NCBI GenBank assembly: GCA_900769465.1
Contig: CAAGGT010000230.1
Coordinates: 1-64,000, forward strand
From: Bacteroidaceae bacterium
GTDB lineage: Bacteria; Bacteroidota; Bacteroidia; Bacteroidales; Bacteroidaceae
Reading direction: 5' to 3'
DNA: 64,000 nucleotides
Part shown: piece after piece, positions 52,801 through 61,339 of the stretch
Position numbering within the stretch: the first letter of the stretch is position 1
How the letters are laid out: the number at the start of each line of letters is the position of its first letter
Notes under the pieces: generated by a model
Told to the model about the DNA's origin: nothing
Database searches by the model: none
Seen by the model: the letters and a program-made list of their open reading frames with translations, nothing else
Translations under genes and position numbers: made by a program

Positions 52801-53946
52801 GCTGCAGTTGCGCTTGCACGTGTGGGTTACCTGTTACAGTTGCCAAAGAACCTCGACCAGTATACTTACTATGGCCGCGGTCCATGGAACAACTATAACG
52901 ACCGCCGCACAGGTGCATTCATCCAGCAGTACAAGAGTACTGTTGCCGACCAGTTCGTACACTTCCCGAAACCACAGGATATGGCTAACCGCGAGGAGGT
53001 GCGTTGGGCAACATTGACAAATGCCGCAGGCAATGGTGTGATGTTCGTTTCTACAGGCGCTCTTTCAACTACTGCATTGCCATGGAACGATGTTGAGCTT
53101 ACCGAGGCTGCTCACCCATATCAGTTGCCGGCTTCATCGGGTACATGGTTGCACCTCGATGCAAAGGTCAATGGTCTTGGCGGTAACAGCTGTGGTCAGG
53201 GTGGTCCACTTGAGCATGACCTCGTGAAATCGGGCGAGAACACAGTAGGTTTCATCATGCGTCCTGTTAAGGCCGGTGACAACTACGAGCAACTTGCGAA
53301 TGTTGCTGCATCGGGTGTCATCCCTGTAGTCCTCAAGCGTGATATGCGCGGTACCGTGACAATGTCTTGCGCTAAGGATGGTGCCGAGATTTATTACAGG
53401 ATTGGCAAGAACGGCAAGAAGACTCTTTATACAGCCCCTGTCGACATGAGCAAGGGTGGTGCGATTACCGTTTGGGAGAAGGCTACTCCAAAACTTGCAG
53501 CCACATATTCTTACGAGGCCGTTACATCAATTCCGGTTACCGTAGCTTTCTGCTCAAGCCTTGAGCCAGGCAGTGGTGCCGAGAAGATGCTTGACGGTGA
53601 CCCATCTACAATATGGCACACAATGTATTCGGTGACTGTTGCCAACTATCCTCACTGGATTGACTTCGATGCAAACGAGGAGGTTACAATAAAGGGCTTC
53701 AAGTATATGCCTCGCCAGGATGGCGGCAACAACGGTAACGTGAAGGGCTACAAGATTCAGATAAGTGCCGACGGTAAGAACTGGAGCGAGCCTATTGTTG
53801 AGGGTGAGTTCCCATACAGCGCCGACAAGCAGACTGTTCTCTTCAAGGCTCCTGTAAAGGCGCGTTTCGTACGCTTCACTGCTACAAGTTCACAGAATGG
53901 CCAGGACTTTGCATCTGGTGCCGAGTTTGAACTAATCAAAGAGTAA
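49894..53946 (+). CDS. GH2 beta-galactosidase with C-terminal CBM-like domain
   Basis: The 1,350-residue exported enzyme (signal peptide ending near AVAQ) hydrolyses terminal beta-galactosides. It has the LacZ layout: jelly roll (about 60-265; YRRTFTVPQDWDGREVYINFDGVDS), Ig-like domain (to about 380), TIM barrel with acid/base E544 in SLGNEAGPG and nucleophile E607 in HISEYAHSMGN. A second Ig domain and the LacZ small-chain domain (about 800-1110; GRGPWNNYNDRRTG) follow. Beyond LacZ length come a short chitobiase-C-like module (about 1150-1205) and an F5/8 type C/CBM32-like domain (about 1210-1350; HWIDFDANEEVTIKGFKYMPRQDG). It probably acts on host or plant glycans at the cell surface or in the periplasm. 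Confidence 0.93.
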   Translation: MKKQFVMAVLAVFALSMTAVAQNLKGFAYGDVEAPRGYGYVKGQAPGLVEWESPEELALNKEQPKAWFFTFDNDDAARKVLPENSRYYMSLDGTWSFNWVANPWERPLDFFKTDYDVSAWDKVQVPMNWNVYGLQPDGSQKYGTPIYVNQPVIFKHQVAVGDWKGGVMREPAQHHTTYKFRNEVGSYRRTFTVPQDWDGREVYINFDGVDSFFYLWINGKYVGFSKNSRNLAAFNITKYLVEGENVVAVEVYRNSDASFLEAQDMFRLPGIFRTVSLTSTNPVELRDIRVRTDLDAQYKDAVANIEVDVRNLTAKKAKKYQVKAQLYKNALYSDDNEIVEGASKVVALDQLLAGDTKTLKLDIPVADPAKWSAEEPNRYTLVVSLLDKKGNEVEIASAYFGFREVEIRDTKAEDDEFGLAGRYYYLNGKPIKMKGVNRHENNLERGHALTREQMEKEVMLMLQGNINHVRNAHYPDAPYWYYLCDKYGIYLEDEANIESHEYYYGKESLSHVPEFTNAHVARVMEMAHATINSPAVCIWSLGNEAGPGDNFVKAYEALKNFDASRPVQYERNNNIVDMGSNQYPSIGWTREAVKGKMNIVYPFHISEYAHSMGNAGGNLIDYWEAIESTNFFIGGAIWDWADQAFWNVDPKTGDKYMAYGGDFGDRPNDHTFCMNGVVFPDHSPKPLYYEVKKVYQNVGVKMLENGEVEIFNKRYFNCLCDLDVKVSLWENGKQIDSYYMPDMKIAPRTAKTFKLKFNKANFAADKEYFVKVQFLLKKDMPWAKKGYAQMEEQLKLQDAVKAALLADVAKSDVKVKMTEDKANATTTIAGDGFTVVFNNKTGVFESVVYGAETVFEKGNSMTLSGYRAPVDNDIWAWNRWFALGLYNLEDEVTSFVSQKNADGTIVLQYIVRSQAKHPGRRVKNEDNSFTLQSDAREFGENEFHFVSNRIWTIYPDGSIELNSSVTGSDAAVALARVGYLLQLPKNLDQYTYYGRGPWNNYNDRRTGAFIQQYKSTVADQFVHFPKPQDMANREEVRWATLTNAAGNGVMFVSTGALSTTALPWNDVELTEAAHPYQLPASSGTWLHLDAKVNGLGGNSCGQGGPLEHDLVKSGENTVGFIMRPVKAGDNYEQLANVAASGVIPVVLKRDMRGTVTMSCAKDGAEIYYRIGKNGKKTLYTAPVDMSKGGAITVWEKATPKLAATYSYEAVTSIPVTVAFCSSLEPGSGAEKMLDGDPSTIWHTMYSVTVANYPHWIDFDANEEVTIKGFKYMPRQDGGNNGNVKGYKIQISADGKNWSEPIVEGEFPYSADKQTVLFKAPVKARFVRFTATSSQNGQDFASGAEFELIKE

Positions 53947-53981
53947 TATGTTATTTTTAGGATTGGATTTATAAAACCAAA

Positions 53982-54027
53982 GTTCCATTTCACCATGTAC
54001 GGTTCAAAGTACACGGTGAAATGGAAC
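53982..54027. terminator. Long hairpin after the GH2 gene
   Basis: Nineteen-base arms (53982-54000 and 54009-54027) pair with one mismatch around GGTTCAAA. There is no T-run after it, so termination may be inefficient or it may protect the mRNA 3' end. Confidence 0.65.
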
Positions 54028-54141
54028 ATCTCGTGATATTGCATCTGCGTTTTCCTCTTCAATACCTGTGTCGCCAATGAGAGCCAGGGTGGAGTGAAAC
54101 GGATGTAGGAAAAGTTTGACAAAAAAACATTTGTATATCTT

Positions 54142-55044
54142 ATGAAAGGAATTGTTTTGGCAGGAGGTTCAGGCACTCGTCTTTACCCCATTACAAAAGG
54201 AGTGAGCAAGCAGTTGTTGCCGATATATGACAAACCGATGATATATTATCCCATTTCGGTTCTTATGCTTGCCGGTATAAGGGAGATACTTATCATCTCC
54301 ACTCCCAATGATCTTCCATCGTTCAAGCGTCTGCTTGGTGATGGCAGTGACTATGGCGTGCGTTTCGAGTATGCAGAACAGCCTTCGCCCGATGGCCTGG
54401 CACAGGCTTTCATCATTGGCGAGGAGTTTATCGGTGATGACTCGGCCTGCCTGGTGTTGGGTGACAACATCTTCCACGGAGCAGACTTCACACGTATGCT
54501 CAAGGAGGCTGTGAGGAATGCCGAGGAAGAGAACAAGGCTACAGTCTTCGGATATTGGGTGAACGACCCCGAACGCTACGGTGTGGCGGAGTTTGACAAG
54601 GATGGAAATTGTCTTTCAATTGAAGAGAAACCAACCACCCCCAAGTCAAACTATGCTGTTGTGGGCCTCTATTTCTATCCGAACAAGGTTGTCGATGTTG
54701 CCAAGAATATCAAGCCTTCGGCGCGTGGAGAACTTGAGATAACAACTGTAAACCAGCAATTCCTTGCTGATGGTGAGCTTAAGGTTCAGACCTTGCCACG
54801 CGGCTTTGCCTGGCTCGATACAGGCACACACGACTCGCTTGCAGAAGCCTCTATCTTTGTCGAGGTTATTGAGAAACGACAGGGATTGAAGATAGCCTGC
54901 CTTGAGGGTATAGCATACCGCAAGGGATGGATCACAGCCGACAGGTTGCGCGAGGTTGCGCAGCCGATGATAAAGAACCAATACGGACAATATCTGCTGA
55001 AGGTCATTACCGAGGTGGAGCATTCGGGTGCAAACATTGATTGA
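54142..55044 (+). CDS. rfbA: Glucose-1-phosphate thymidylyltransferase
   Basis: RfbA/RmlA makes dTDP-glucose from dTTP and glucose 1-phosphate, the first step to dTDP-L-rhamnose. The 300-residue protein has the nucleotidyltransferase start KGIVLAGGSGTRLYPITKGVSKQLLPIYDKPMIYYP, then PDGLAQAFIIGEEFI, LVLGDNIFHG and SIEEKPTTPKSNYAVVGLYFY. It is the first of four close genes in the order A-C-D-B. TATATCTT just before the ATG is only a weak promoter match. Confidence 0.96.
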   Translation: MKGIVLAGGSGTRLYPITKGVSKQLLPIYDKPMIYYPISVLMLAGIREILIISTPNDLPSFKRLLGDGSDYGVRFEYAEQPSPDGLAQAFIIGEEFIGDDSACLVLGDNIFHGADFTRMLKEAVRNAEEENKATVFGYWVNDPERYGVAEFDKDGNCLSIEEKPTTPKSNYAVVGLYFYPNKVVDVAKNIKPSARGELEITTVNQQFLADGELKVQTLPRGFAWLDTGTHDSLAEASIFVEVIEKRQGLKIACLEGIAYRKGWITADRLREVAQPMIKNQYGQYLLKVITEVEHSGANID

Positions 55045-55048
55045 TATT

Positions 55049-55618
55049 ATGGAAGTTATTAAGACGGAAATAGATGGCGTGGTGATTATTGAACCGCGCA
55101 TTTTCAGGGACGACAGAGGGTATTTCTATGAATCCTTCTCGCAACGCGAATTTGAGGAGAAGGTGTGTCGTACCACTTTTGTGCAGGACAACCAGTCAAA
55201 GTCCTCATATGGTGTGTTGCGCGGTCTCCATTTTCAAAAACCGCCATATTGCCAGAGCAAGCTTGTACGTTGTATAAAAGGTGCTGTGCTTGATGTGGCA
55301 GTAGATATAAGGAAAGGTTCACCCACCTTTGGCAAGTATGTGGCTGTTGAACTCTCCGAGGATAATCACCGCCAGTTCTTTGTACCACGTGGCTTTGCAC
55401 ACGGTTTTGCTGTGCTGACAGAGGAGGCTGTCTTTCAGTACAAGTGCGACAACTTTTACAACAAGGAGAGCGAAGGCTCCGTGGCGTGGAATGACCCTGA
55501 ACTTGCCATTGACTGGAGAATCCCGGCCGATAAGGTATTGCTTTCTGAAAAGGACAAGTTGAGCAAGTGCATTAATGAGGCCGACTATCTTTTTGATTAT
55601 AACGAAAAACTCTATTGA
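55049..55618 (+). CDS. rfbC: dTDP-4-dehydrorhamnose 3,5-epimerase
   Basis: RfbC/RmlC inverts C3 and C5 of the 4-keto sugar. From ATG 55049 (MEVIKTEIDGVVIIEPRIFRD) the protein has 189 residues with the cupin landmarks RGLHFQKPPYCQSKLVRCIKGAVLDVAVDIRKGSPTFGKY, PRGFAHGFAVL and the catalytic histidine in RGLHF. It lies 4 bases after rfbA. An earlier TTG start would overlap rfbA and add an unrelated leader. Confidence 0.95.
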   Translation: MEVIKTEIDGVVIIEPRIFRDDRGYFYESFSQREFEEKVCRTTFVQDNQSKSSYGVLRGLHFQKPPYCQSKLVRCIKGAVLDVAVDIRKGSPTFGKYVAVELSEDNHRQFFVPRGFAHGFAVLTEEAVFQYKCDNFYNKESEGSVAWNDPELAIDWRIPADKVLLSEKDKLSKCINEADYLFDYNEKLY

Positions 55619-55622
55619 TGAT

Positions 55623-56492
55623 ATGAATATACTTGTAACAGGTGCCAACGGACAGCTGGGAAACGAGATGCGTCGTCTTGGTGCCGTTTCTCCCAACAAC
55701 TACATCTTCACCGATGTGGCCGAACTTGACATTACCGATGCCGCTGCAGTGATGAGTGCCGTCAAAGCTGCATCCATCGACATCATAGTGAACTGTGCCG
55801 CATATACTAATGTGGATAAGGCCGAGAGTGACGAGGCTACGGCAGAACTTATAAATGCGACAGCTGTTGCAAACCTTGCCGCTGCAATGAAAGAGGTGGA
55901 CGGAACACTCTTCCACGTCTCTACCGATTACGTCTTCGGTAGCGAGGGCAACACTCCCCGCACCGAGGATATGCCACTGAACCCGCTTGGGGTGTATGGC
56001 CGCACAAAACTGCACGGCGAACAAGCCATAGTGGAGAGTGGATGCAAGGCCCTCATTTTCCGCACAGCCTGGCTGTATAGCGAGTTCGGGAACAATTTCC
56101 TAAAGACTATGATGCGTCTCACAGCCGAGAAGGAACAGCTGAATGTGGTATTTGACCAAGTTGGCACTCCAACCTATGCCGGTGATCTTGCTTTGGCAAT
56201 CTTCTCTATAATTGAGGCCGGAGTATATCCGGGCAACGAGGGCGTATATCACTTCTCGAACGAGGGCGTATGCTCATGGTATGACTTTGCCGTTGAGATT
56301 GCTGCTGCGGCCGGCAATACGCAATGCCGCATAAACCCTTGCCACAGCAGTGAATTCCCCTCACCTGTGACACGTCCGCCATATTCGGTGCTTGACAAGA
56401 CAAAAATCAAGAATACATTCGATATAGATATACCTCATTGGAGAGAGTCTATGGAGTATTGCATCAAAAGAATCAAGAACGTAAATAAATAA
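55623..56492 (+). CDS. rfbD: dTDP-4-dehydrorhamnose reductase
   Basis: RfbD/RmlD reduces the epimerised keto sugar to dTDP-L-rhamnose with NAD(P)H. From ATG 55623 the 289-residue protein has the Rossmann start MNILVTGANGQLGNEMRR, VNCAAYTNVDKAESDE, STDYVFG, the catalytic YGRTKLHGE (Tyr-x-x-x-Lys), and RTAWLYSEFGNNFLKTM. It lies 4 bases after rfbC. Confidence 0.95.
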   Translation: MNILVTGANGQLGNEMRRLGAVSPNNYIFTDVAELDITDAAAVMSAVKAASIDIIVNCAAYTNVDKAESDEATAELINATAVANLAAAMKEVDGTLFHVSTDYVFGSEGNTPRTEDMPLNPLGVYGRTKLHGEQAIVESGCKALIFRTAWLYSEFGNNFLKTMMRLTAEKEQLNVVFDQVGTPTYAGDLALAIFSIIEAGVYPGNEGVYHFSNEGVCSWYDFAVEIAAAAGNTQCRINPCHSSEFPSPVTRPPYSVLDKTKIKNTFDIDIPHWRESMEYCIKRIKNVNK

Positions 56493-56500
56493 TATATACA

Positions 56501-57637
56501 ATGAAACGTAGCATAATAGTTACCGGCGGCGCCGGTTTCATCGGCTCACATGTAGTGCGCTTGCTTGTAAACAAATACCCCGACTATCATATCATCAATG
56601 TCGACAAATTGACCTATGCCGGTAATCTGGCTAATCTCAAGGATATTGAGGACAAGAGTAACTACACTTTCTTCAAGGCCGACATCTGTGATTTCGATGC
56701 AATGTACAACCTGATGGTAGAGCATAAGGTCGACGGTATAATCCACCTGGCTGCAGAGAGCCATGTCGACCGCTCAATCAAGGACCCTTTCACCTTTGCA
56801 AGGACAAATGTAATGGGTACACTCTCGCTTCTTCAGGCTGCAAAGCTCTATTGGGAATCTTTGCCCGAGAAATACGAGGGCAAGCGTTTCTACCATATCT
56901 CTACCGACGAGGTCTATGGTGCGCTTGAGATGAATCACCCCGAGGGTATCGAGCCTCCGTTCACAACAACAGCCTCTTCGGGTGAACACCATTTGGCCTA
57001 TGGCGATGATTTCTTCTATGAGACAACAAAGTACAACCCCCATAGCCCATATTCGGCATCAAAGGCAAGCAGCGACCATTTTGTGCGTGCTTTCCACGAT
57101 ACATACGGAATGCCTACCATTGTAACCAACTGCTCAAACAATTATGGTCCCTATCAGTTCCCAGAAAAACTGATTCCGTTGTTCATCAACAATATACGTC
57201 AGCGCAAGCCGTTGCCCGTATATGGCAAGGGCGAGAATGTGCGAGACTGGCTGTATGTGGTTGACCACGCACGCGCCATTGATGTCATTTTCCACAACGG
57301 AAAGATTGCCGATACATACAATATCGGCGGTTTCAACGAGTGGAAGAACATCGATATCATCAAAGTGATTATAAAGACCGTAGACCGCCTCTTGGGTAAC
57401 CCCGAAGGTGCATCACTTGACCTCATTACATATGTCACTGACCGTGCCGGTCACGATATGCGTTACGCCATCGATTCTACAAAGTTGCAGAAGGAGCTTG
57501 GCTGGGAGCCAAGCCTGCAGTTCGAGGAGGGTATTGAAAAGACCGTACAGTGGTATCTCGAGAACCAGGAGTGGATGGACAACATCACCAGTGGCGAGTA
57601 TGAGAAATACTACGATGATATGTACAAGAACCGTTGA
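56501..57637 (+). CDS. rfbB: dTDP-glucose 4,6-dehydratase
   Basis: RfbB/RmlB converts dTDP-glucose to the 4-keto-6-deoxy sugar with bound NAD+. The 378-residue protein has IVTGGAGFIGSHVVRLL, NVDKLTYAGNLANL, LAAESHVDRSI, the catalytic region HISTDEVYG and YSASKASSDH (Tyr-x-x-x-Lys), and NCSNNYGPYQFPEKLIP. An insert near 150-175 (SSGEHHLAYGDDFFYETTKYN) is longer than in enteric homologues. It ends the four-gene set, which should supply rhamnose for surface glycans. Confidence 0.95.
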   Translation: MKRSIIVTGGAGFIGSHVVRLLVNKYPDYHIINVDKLTYAGNLANLKDIEDKSNYTFFKADICDFDAMYNLMVEHKVDGIIHLAAESHVDRSIKDPFTFARTNVMGTLSLLQAAKLYWESLPEKYEGKRFYHISTDEVYGALEMNHPEGIEPPFTTTASSGEHHLAYGDDFFYETTKYNPHSPYSASKASSDHFVRAFHDTYGMPTIVTNCSNNYGPYQFPEKLIPLFINNIRQRKPLPVYGKGENVRDWLYVVDHARAIDVIFHNGKIADTYNIGGFNEWKNIDIIKVIIKTVDRLLGNPEGASLDLITYVTDRAGHDMRYAIDSTKLQKELGWEPSLQFEEGIEKTVQWYLENQEWMDNITSGEYEKYYDDMYKNR

Positions 57638-57678
57638 TGTACCATAACAGGAATGTCACAATTCTTGAACTGAATAAC

Positions 57679-57725
57679 AAAAACAGGAAACAGACTCATC
57701 ACATCAGAGTCTGTTTCCTGTTTTT
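57679..57725. terminator. Terminator of the rfb operon
   Basis: A 19-bp perfect stem (57679-57697 and 57707-57725), with AAAAACAGGAAAC outermost and a 9-base loop, lies between rfbB and the convergent barrel gene. Both strands end in a T-run. Confidence 0.92.
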
Positions 57726-57777
57726 AGTGGATTTGCGGTTTGTTGCAATATGTTTTTTGCGTGCAATGGTGCCTGTG

Positions 57778-58464
57778 TCAGAAAATCCTTATCGAATATC
57801 CTATTCTTGCCGTTATCGTGGTGTTGGCCGAGCGGCCGAAATCGTCGGTCTTTGAATTGCCGAAGATGTCGGAAAGGCCATAATAATAGCGTCCCTCGAT
57901 AAAGAAATTGCCAATCTTGCTCTTGTATTCAAAACCCAATCCACCGGCAATGCCATACTCGAATTTATTCTCTACAGGTTTACCGTACAGGGGAGCTATG
58001 GTTATGGGGCGTTCTTCAATCTTCCAGTCTCCATTGTATTTCTCGCTTTCGTTGAGCAGAAAACCGAACTGTGGGCCAAGATTCAGGAAGAACTGCAATC
58101 CGCGCTCCTCCTTACCCCATGATACGTGTGCAAAGAATGGAATCTCAATATAGTTCAACGTGCGGCTGTAGTTGTTGGATGTACCGTCGTCAAAATCCTC
58201 AATCATACCACGTTGCGAAAAGTTGATTTCCATCTGTGCCGCGCATATCATACTGAAATATTTCTCGCTTGTGTATCGTGCGCTTATACCTCCGTTTATG
58301 CCCTGATGCAGATTTTGTCTTATCGAGGGTTGGAATTCCATTCTGTTCAGGTTCAAACCGCCCGAGACACCAATCTCGAGAATGCTTCTGGGGCTCTCCA
58401 CTTGAGCCATACAGCAGGTGCTGAACATCAGCAGCAAGGTTAGAATGTGAAAGCCTTTTTTCAT
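57778..58464 (-). CDS. PorT-like outer-membrane beta-barrel protein
   Basis: The 228-residue protein has a signal peptide (FHILTLLLMFSTCCMAQ) and about eight amphipathic strands in the small-barrel pattern: EIGVSGGLNLNRMEF, QGINGGISARYTSEKYFSM, SRTLNYIEIPFFAHVSW, FFLNLGPQFGFLLN and a C-terminal ITARIGYSIRIF ending in phenylalanine. This matches the outer-membrane-beta-barrel/PorT family common in Bacteroidetes. It starts 21 bases after the LysM gene, so the two are cotranscribed. Confidence 0.85.
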   Translation of the reverse strand: MKKGFHILTLLLMFSTCCMAQVESPRSILEIGVSGGLNLNRMEFQPSIRQNLHQGINGGISARYTSEKYFSMICAAQMEINFSQRGMIEDFDDGTSNNYSRTLNYIEIPFFAHVSWGKEERGLQFFLNLGPQFGFLLNESEKYNGDWKIEERPITIAPLYGKPVENKFEYGIAGGLGFEYKSKIGNFFIEGRYYYGLSDIFGNSKTDDFGRSANTTITARIGYSIRIF

Positions 58465-58485
58465 CGTTATCCGCGTTGGGCCGGG

Positions 58486-60321
58486 TTATAGAATCTTTTC
58501 CTGATAATCATCCTGGAACCTGTCCTGGTCAAAATCCATCTTGTCAATGTAGTATTCAGGGCAGAAGTGTATGAAGAAGAACTTCTTGTTTATGAAGCCG
58601 TCCTTTTCGCTCATGCGCTCGAACTTGAAATCCGACTGCACCGGATTGAATGGTGTCTGGTTTATCTTCTCGTGCATCGCATTGCCGTATAGGCTTGCCG
58701 CCAGCAGGAAGAAATAACCGGTGTCATATCCCAACATACCATATCTGGGGTAGATGTTCTGAATGCTGCGGTTGTACCAACGTATAAAATCCTCCTGGAA
58801 TTCGGCAACGCGTGGCAAGGCGTAATGGCTGTAGAAGGTCGCATAGAAATATGTGTCGGCCTCATACATCAGTTCTCTGGTGTCCTTTGCGTGTATCTGC
58901 CACTCGGGATAACCGAATAGCTTGAACTTTGCTACATTCAAAGAGTCTATGCTGCGTGCGTGCAACAGCGAGGGGAGCAGGGTGTTCAAGGTGGTTGCCG
59001 ATGATGATGTAGGTATTATCACGAACTCCTTACCCTCCTGGTATACATTGGAAAAGGTGTGCAATACAGTGTCGCCGTTGGATATGAGCTCCATCGGTAA
59101 TGTGGTGTAGGGGATGCTATTCTTGGTAAGTTCCGTTGTAAGGCTTTTCACGAACTCCTTCTTGTTGCCTTCTATAGTGTCCTCTACAAATATTACGTTT
59201 GCATTGGGGAATGTCTTTACGAATCTTGAGCTTATCTGTGGAAGGATGAACGACTGTATGCCGTTTGCAACATATACCGTAGGGTTGTTTACGGCTTCGT
59301 CCTTTTTGCTCGAGAACGGTATCACAAGCGGAATCTCGCGCTCCTTTGCAAACTTTGCGAGTTCCTTGTTGTGCTTGGGGTACGATGCACCTATTATCAT
59401 CTCCACATTGTTGAATGCACTGCTTGTGAGCAGGCTGTCAAGGCTCTTGTCCTTTTGTCCGGCATCGTATGTACATATTTCAAACGAATACCCTTCACGT
59501 TTCAGTTGCTCCACTGCCATCAGGAATCCTTGATAGTATTCCACCATGCGGCTCTGCTCTTTCGGGGCATAGCTGTCGAGCAGGAACGACAGTACAACGG
59601 CCACATTAAGCACCTTGTCGTTGTTTATGCCTTTTGACACAACCTTGACTATCTCCTTTTTCTGCTCGTCGACACTCTCCTGTGTTACCGCGTTGCGCTT
59701 GCTTGATGGGGCAGGGATGTTCAGCTCCATCTTGCGCTTGAGCTTCTTGCCCTCAAGCTCCGGGTTAGCCTTTATCAGGTCGGCAGCGGTTATGTCATAC
59801 ATCGCGCATATACTCTCTATGCTCTCCTTGCGCTGTACCTTGTGCTTGGCGACGATGGTGAGTTTCTCCTGCTTTTTTTGAGGTGCAGCAGCCGTCGGCT
59901 CCTTCTTGGTGTTGGCCTCTCCCTTTGTAGGGATTACAATGACCTCTCCGCTGCGGAAATTGTTTATTGAGAGTCCGGGGTTGGCCGCGCATATCTCATC
60001 GGTGGTGACATTGTACATCTTGCTCAGGCGGTAAAGTGTCTCGCCGCTTTTGATGGTGTGTGTCTTTACACCCTTTCTCTCTTTCTCCTGTGTGGCACTG
60101 CTGCCTGGTATTATCAGTTTCTGTCCGATGGAGAGTTTCTCGGCGCTGCCGGGGTTGAGCCTGATGATTTCGTCTACAGTGGTATTGTACATCTTTGAGA
60201 TGGAGTACAATGTCTGTCCTTGGACAACAGTGTGGCTCGCCTGATTCTGTTTCTGTGCGCTCAATGTTGCCGTTGCCATGGCAAAGACAATGACAAGCAA
60301 TATTCTTTTGCAGATATTCAT
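58486..60321 (-). CDS. LysM and periplasmic-binding-fold protein
   Basis: From ATG 60321 (MNICKRILLVIVFAMATATLSAQ, signal peptide) the product has 611 residues. Three LysM domains lie at about 30-72, 88-132 and 165-208 (HTVVQGQTLYSISKMYN, HTIKSGETLYRLSKMYN and a weaker HKVQRKESIESICAMYD). They should hold it to peptidoglycan. The rest is a type 1 periplasmic-binding fold (LNVAVVLSFLLDSY, EYYQGFLMAVEQLKREGYSFEICTYD, MIIGASYPKHNKELAKFAKEREIPLVIPFSS), as in leucine-binding proteins. It may sense or bind a ligand at the cell wall. It is cotranscribed with the barrel gene. Confidence 0.88.
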   Translation of the reverse strand: MNICKRILLVIVFAMATATLSAQKQNQASHTVVQGQTLYSISKMYNTTVDEIIRLNPGSAEKLSIGQKLIIPGSSATQEKERKGVKTHTIKSGETLYRLSKMYNVTTDEICAANPGLSINNFRSGEVIVIPTKGEANTKKEPTAAAPQKKQEKLTIVAKHKVQRKESIESICAMYDITAADLIKANPELEGKKLKRKMELNIPAPSSKRNAVTQESVDEQKKEIVKVVSKGINNDKVLNVAVVLSFLLDSYAPKEQSRMVEYYQGFLMAVEQLKREGYSFEICTYDAGQKDKSLDSLLTSSAFNNVEMIIGASYPKHNKELAKFAKEREIPLVIPFSSKKDEAVNNPTVYVANGIQSFILPQISSRFVKTFPNANVIFVEDTIEGNKKEFVKSLTTELTKNSIPYTTLPMELISNGDTVLHTFSNVYQEGKEFVIIPTSSSATTLNTLLPSLLHARSIDSLNVAKFKLFGYPEWQIHAKDTRELMYEADTYFYATFYSHYALPRVAEFQEDFIRWYNRSIQNIYPRYGMLGYDTGYFFLLAASLYGNAMHEKINQTPFNPVQSDFKFERMSEKDGFINKKFFFIHFCPEYYIDKMDFDQDRFQDDYQEKIL

Positions 60322-60345
60322 AATATATATACGGCTGATAGTGTC

Positions 60346-60374
60346 TGCATAGCCCCTTTGCGGCAGGCTATGCA
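60346..60374. repeat. Inverted repeat in the LysM gene leader
   Basis: TGCATAGCC (60346-60354) and GGCTATGCA (60366-60374) pair perfectly around an 11-base loop, between the minus-strand -7-like TATCTTCG (60385-60392) and the start codon, so it would lie in the 5' leader. Confidence 0.6.
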
Positions 60375-60601
60375 TAATTTCTTGCGAAGATACATAATAA
60401 TTGCCAATATAAGAAAATGTGAAACCAAAAAATGATATGCTCCATTGTGCCGATTGCAAAGTTGCCGTACAAGGGGATTAAAACCTTCGGTTTGTTGATG
60501 TTTTTTCATCCGGATTTATTATTTTTGCTTTCTGTAGCATTGCTGCCGGATATGGCTGCGTGCTTTTTATAACCTTTTATGTGTTATACAAAGAAATATT
60601 G

Positions 60602-61336
60602 ATGGTTATGAGAAAGACTTTGCTTTTTATATCATTGCTGCTGGCCTGTACATCCGTTGCCAATGCACAGGGTGCGGTGGAGGCCCCCAGGCCCACAGCT
60701 CTTGTTGTCGATTCAAAGGGTGAACTCACCGACCTCGCTATTGGTGACGATTATTCGGGCGAGGCCCCTGTGACGGTGCGGTTCTATGCCAATGCACCCC
60801 AGGAAGAGGGCTATTCGCTCACCTGTACCTGGGAGTTCTTTAAGGAAGGTGAGATAGAACCTTATCTAGTGCGTCACGATGCCGATGTTGAGGTTCAACT
60901 GCGTGAGAGCGGGGCGATAACCGTTATGCCGACCATTACATATACCAGCCTTGAGAATAGTGAAATCTACTGGCCTTTCGGTGATGAGTATTACGGGACC
61001 CCCTTCAGGATTGTTCTTGCCGAATCGGGGCTTGAGGCACCCAACGCCTTCTCGCCGAACGGTGACGGAATAAACGACCTTTACAATGTGTTCAATGTAA
61101 AGTCCATTATCGAATTCCACGGTGCCATATACAACCGTTGGGGGCAGCAGCTCTATAGCTGGGGCCTTGACGAGATGGGCCGCGAAGGCTGTGGCTGGGA
61201 CGGAACATACAAGGGCAACCCGGTGAGGGCCGGTGTCTACTTTGTGGTCATCAAGGCAAAGGGTGCCGATGGCATTGAATATGAGATAAAGCGCGATGTG
61301 AATCTTTTGCGTGGATATTCAGAAGGAGGAGAATAA
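60602..61336 (+). CDS. Exported protein with gliding-motility-type C-terminal domain
   Basis: From ATG 60602 (another ATG lies at 60608) the product has 244 residues with a signal peptide (MRKTLLFISLLLACTSVANAQ) and a beta-sandwich (to about 140). A C-terminal domain follows: LEAPNAFSPNGDGINDLYNVF, FHGAIYNRWGQQLYSWG, GWDGTYKGNPVRAGVYFVVIKAKG, and RDVNLLRGY. This matches the gliding motility-associated C-terminal domain used as a type IX (type B) secretion signal in Bacteroidetes. TATTTTTG at 60520-60527 is a possible -7 box. uvrA starts 3 bases after its stop. Confidence 0.88.
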   Translation: MVMRKTLLFISLLLACTSVANAQGAVEAPRPTALVVDSKGELTDLAIGDDYSGEAPVTVRFYANAPQEEGYSLTCTWEFFKEGEIEPYLVRHDADVEVQLRESGAITVMPTITYTSLENSEIYWPFGDEYYGTPFRIVLAESGLEAPNAFSPNGDGINDLYNVFNVKSIIEFHGAIYNRWGQQLYSWGLDEMGREGCGWDGTYKGNPVRAGVYFVVIKAKGADGIEYEIKRDVNLLRGYSEGGE

Positions 61337-61339
61337 GTG

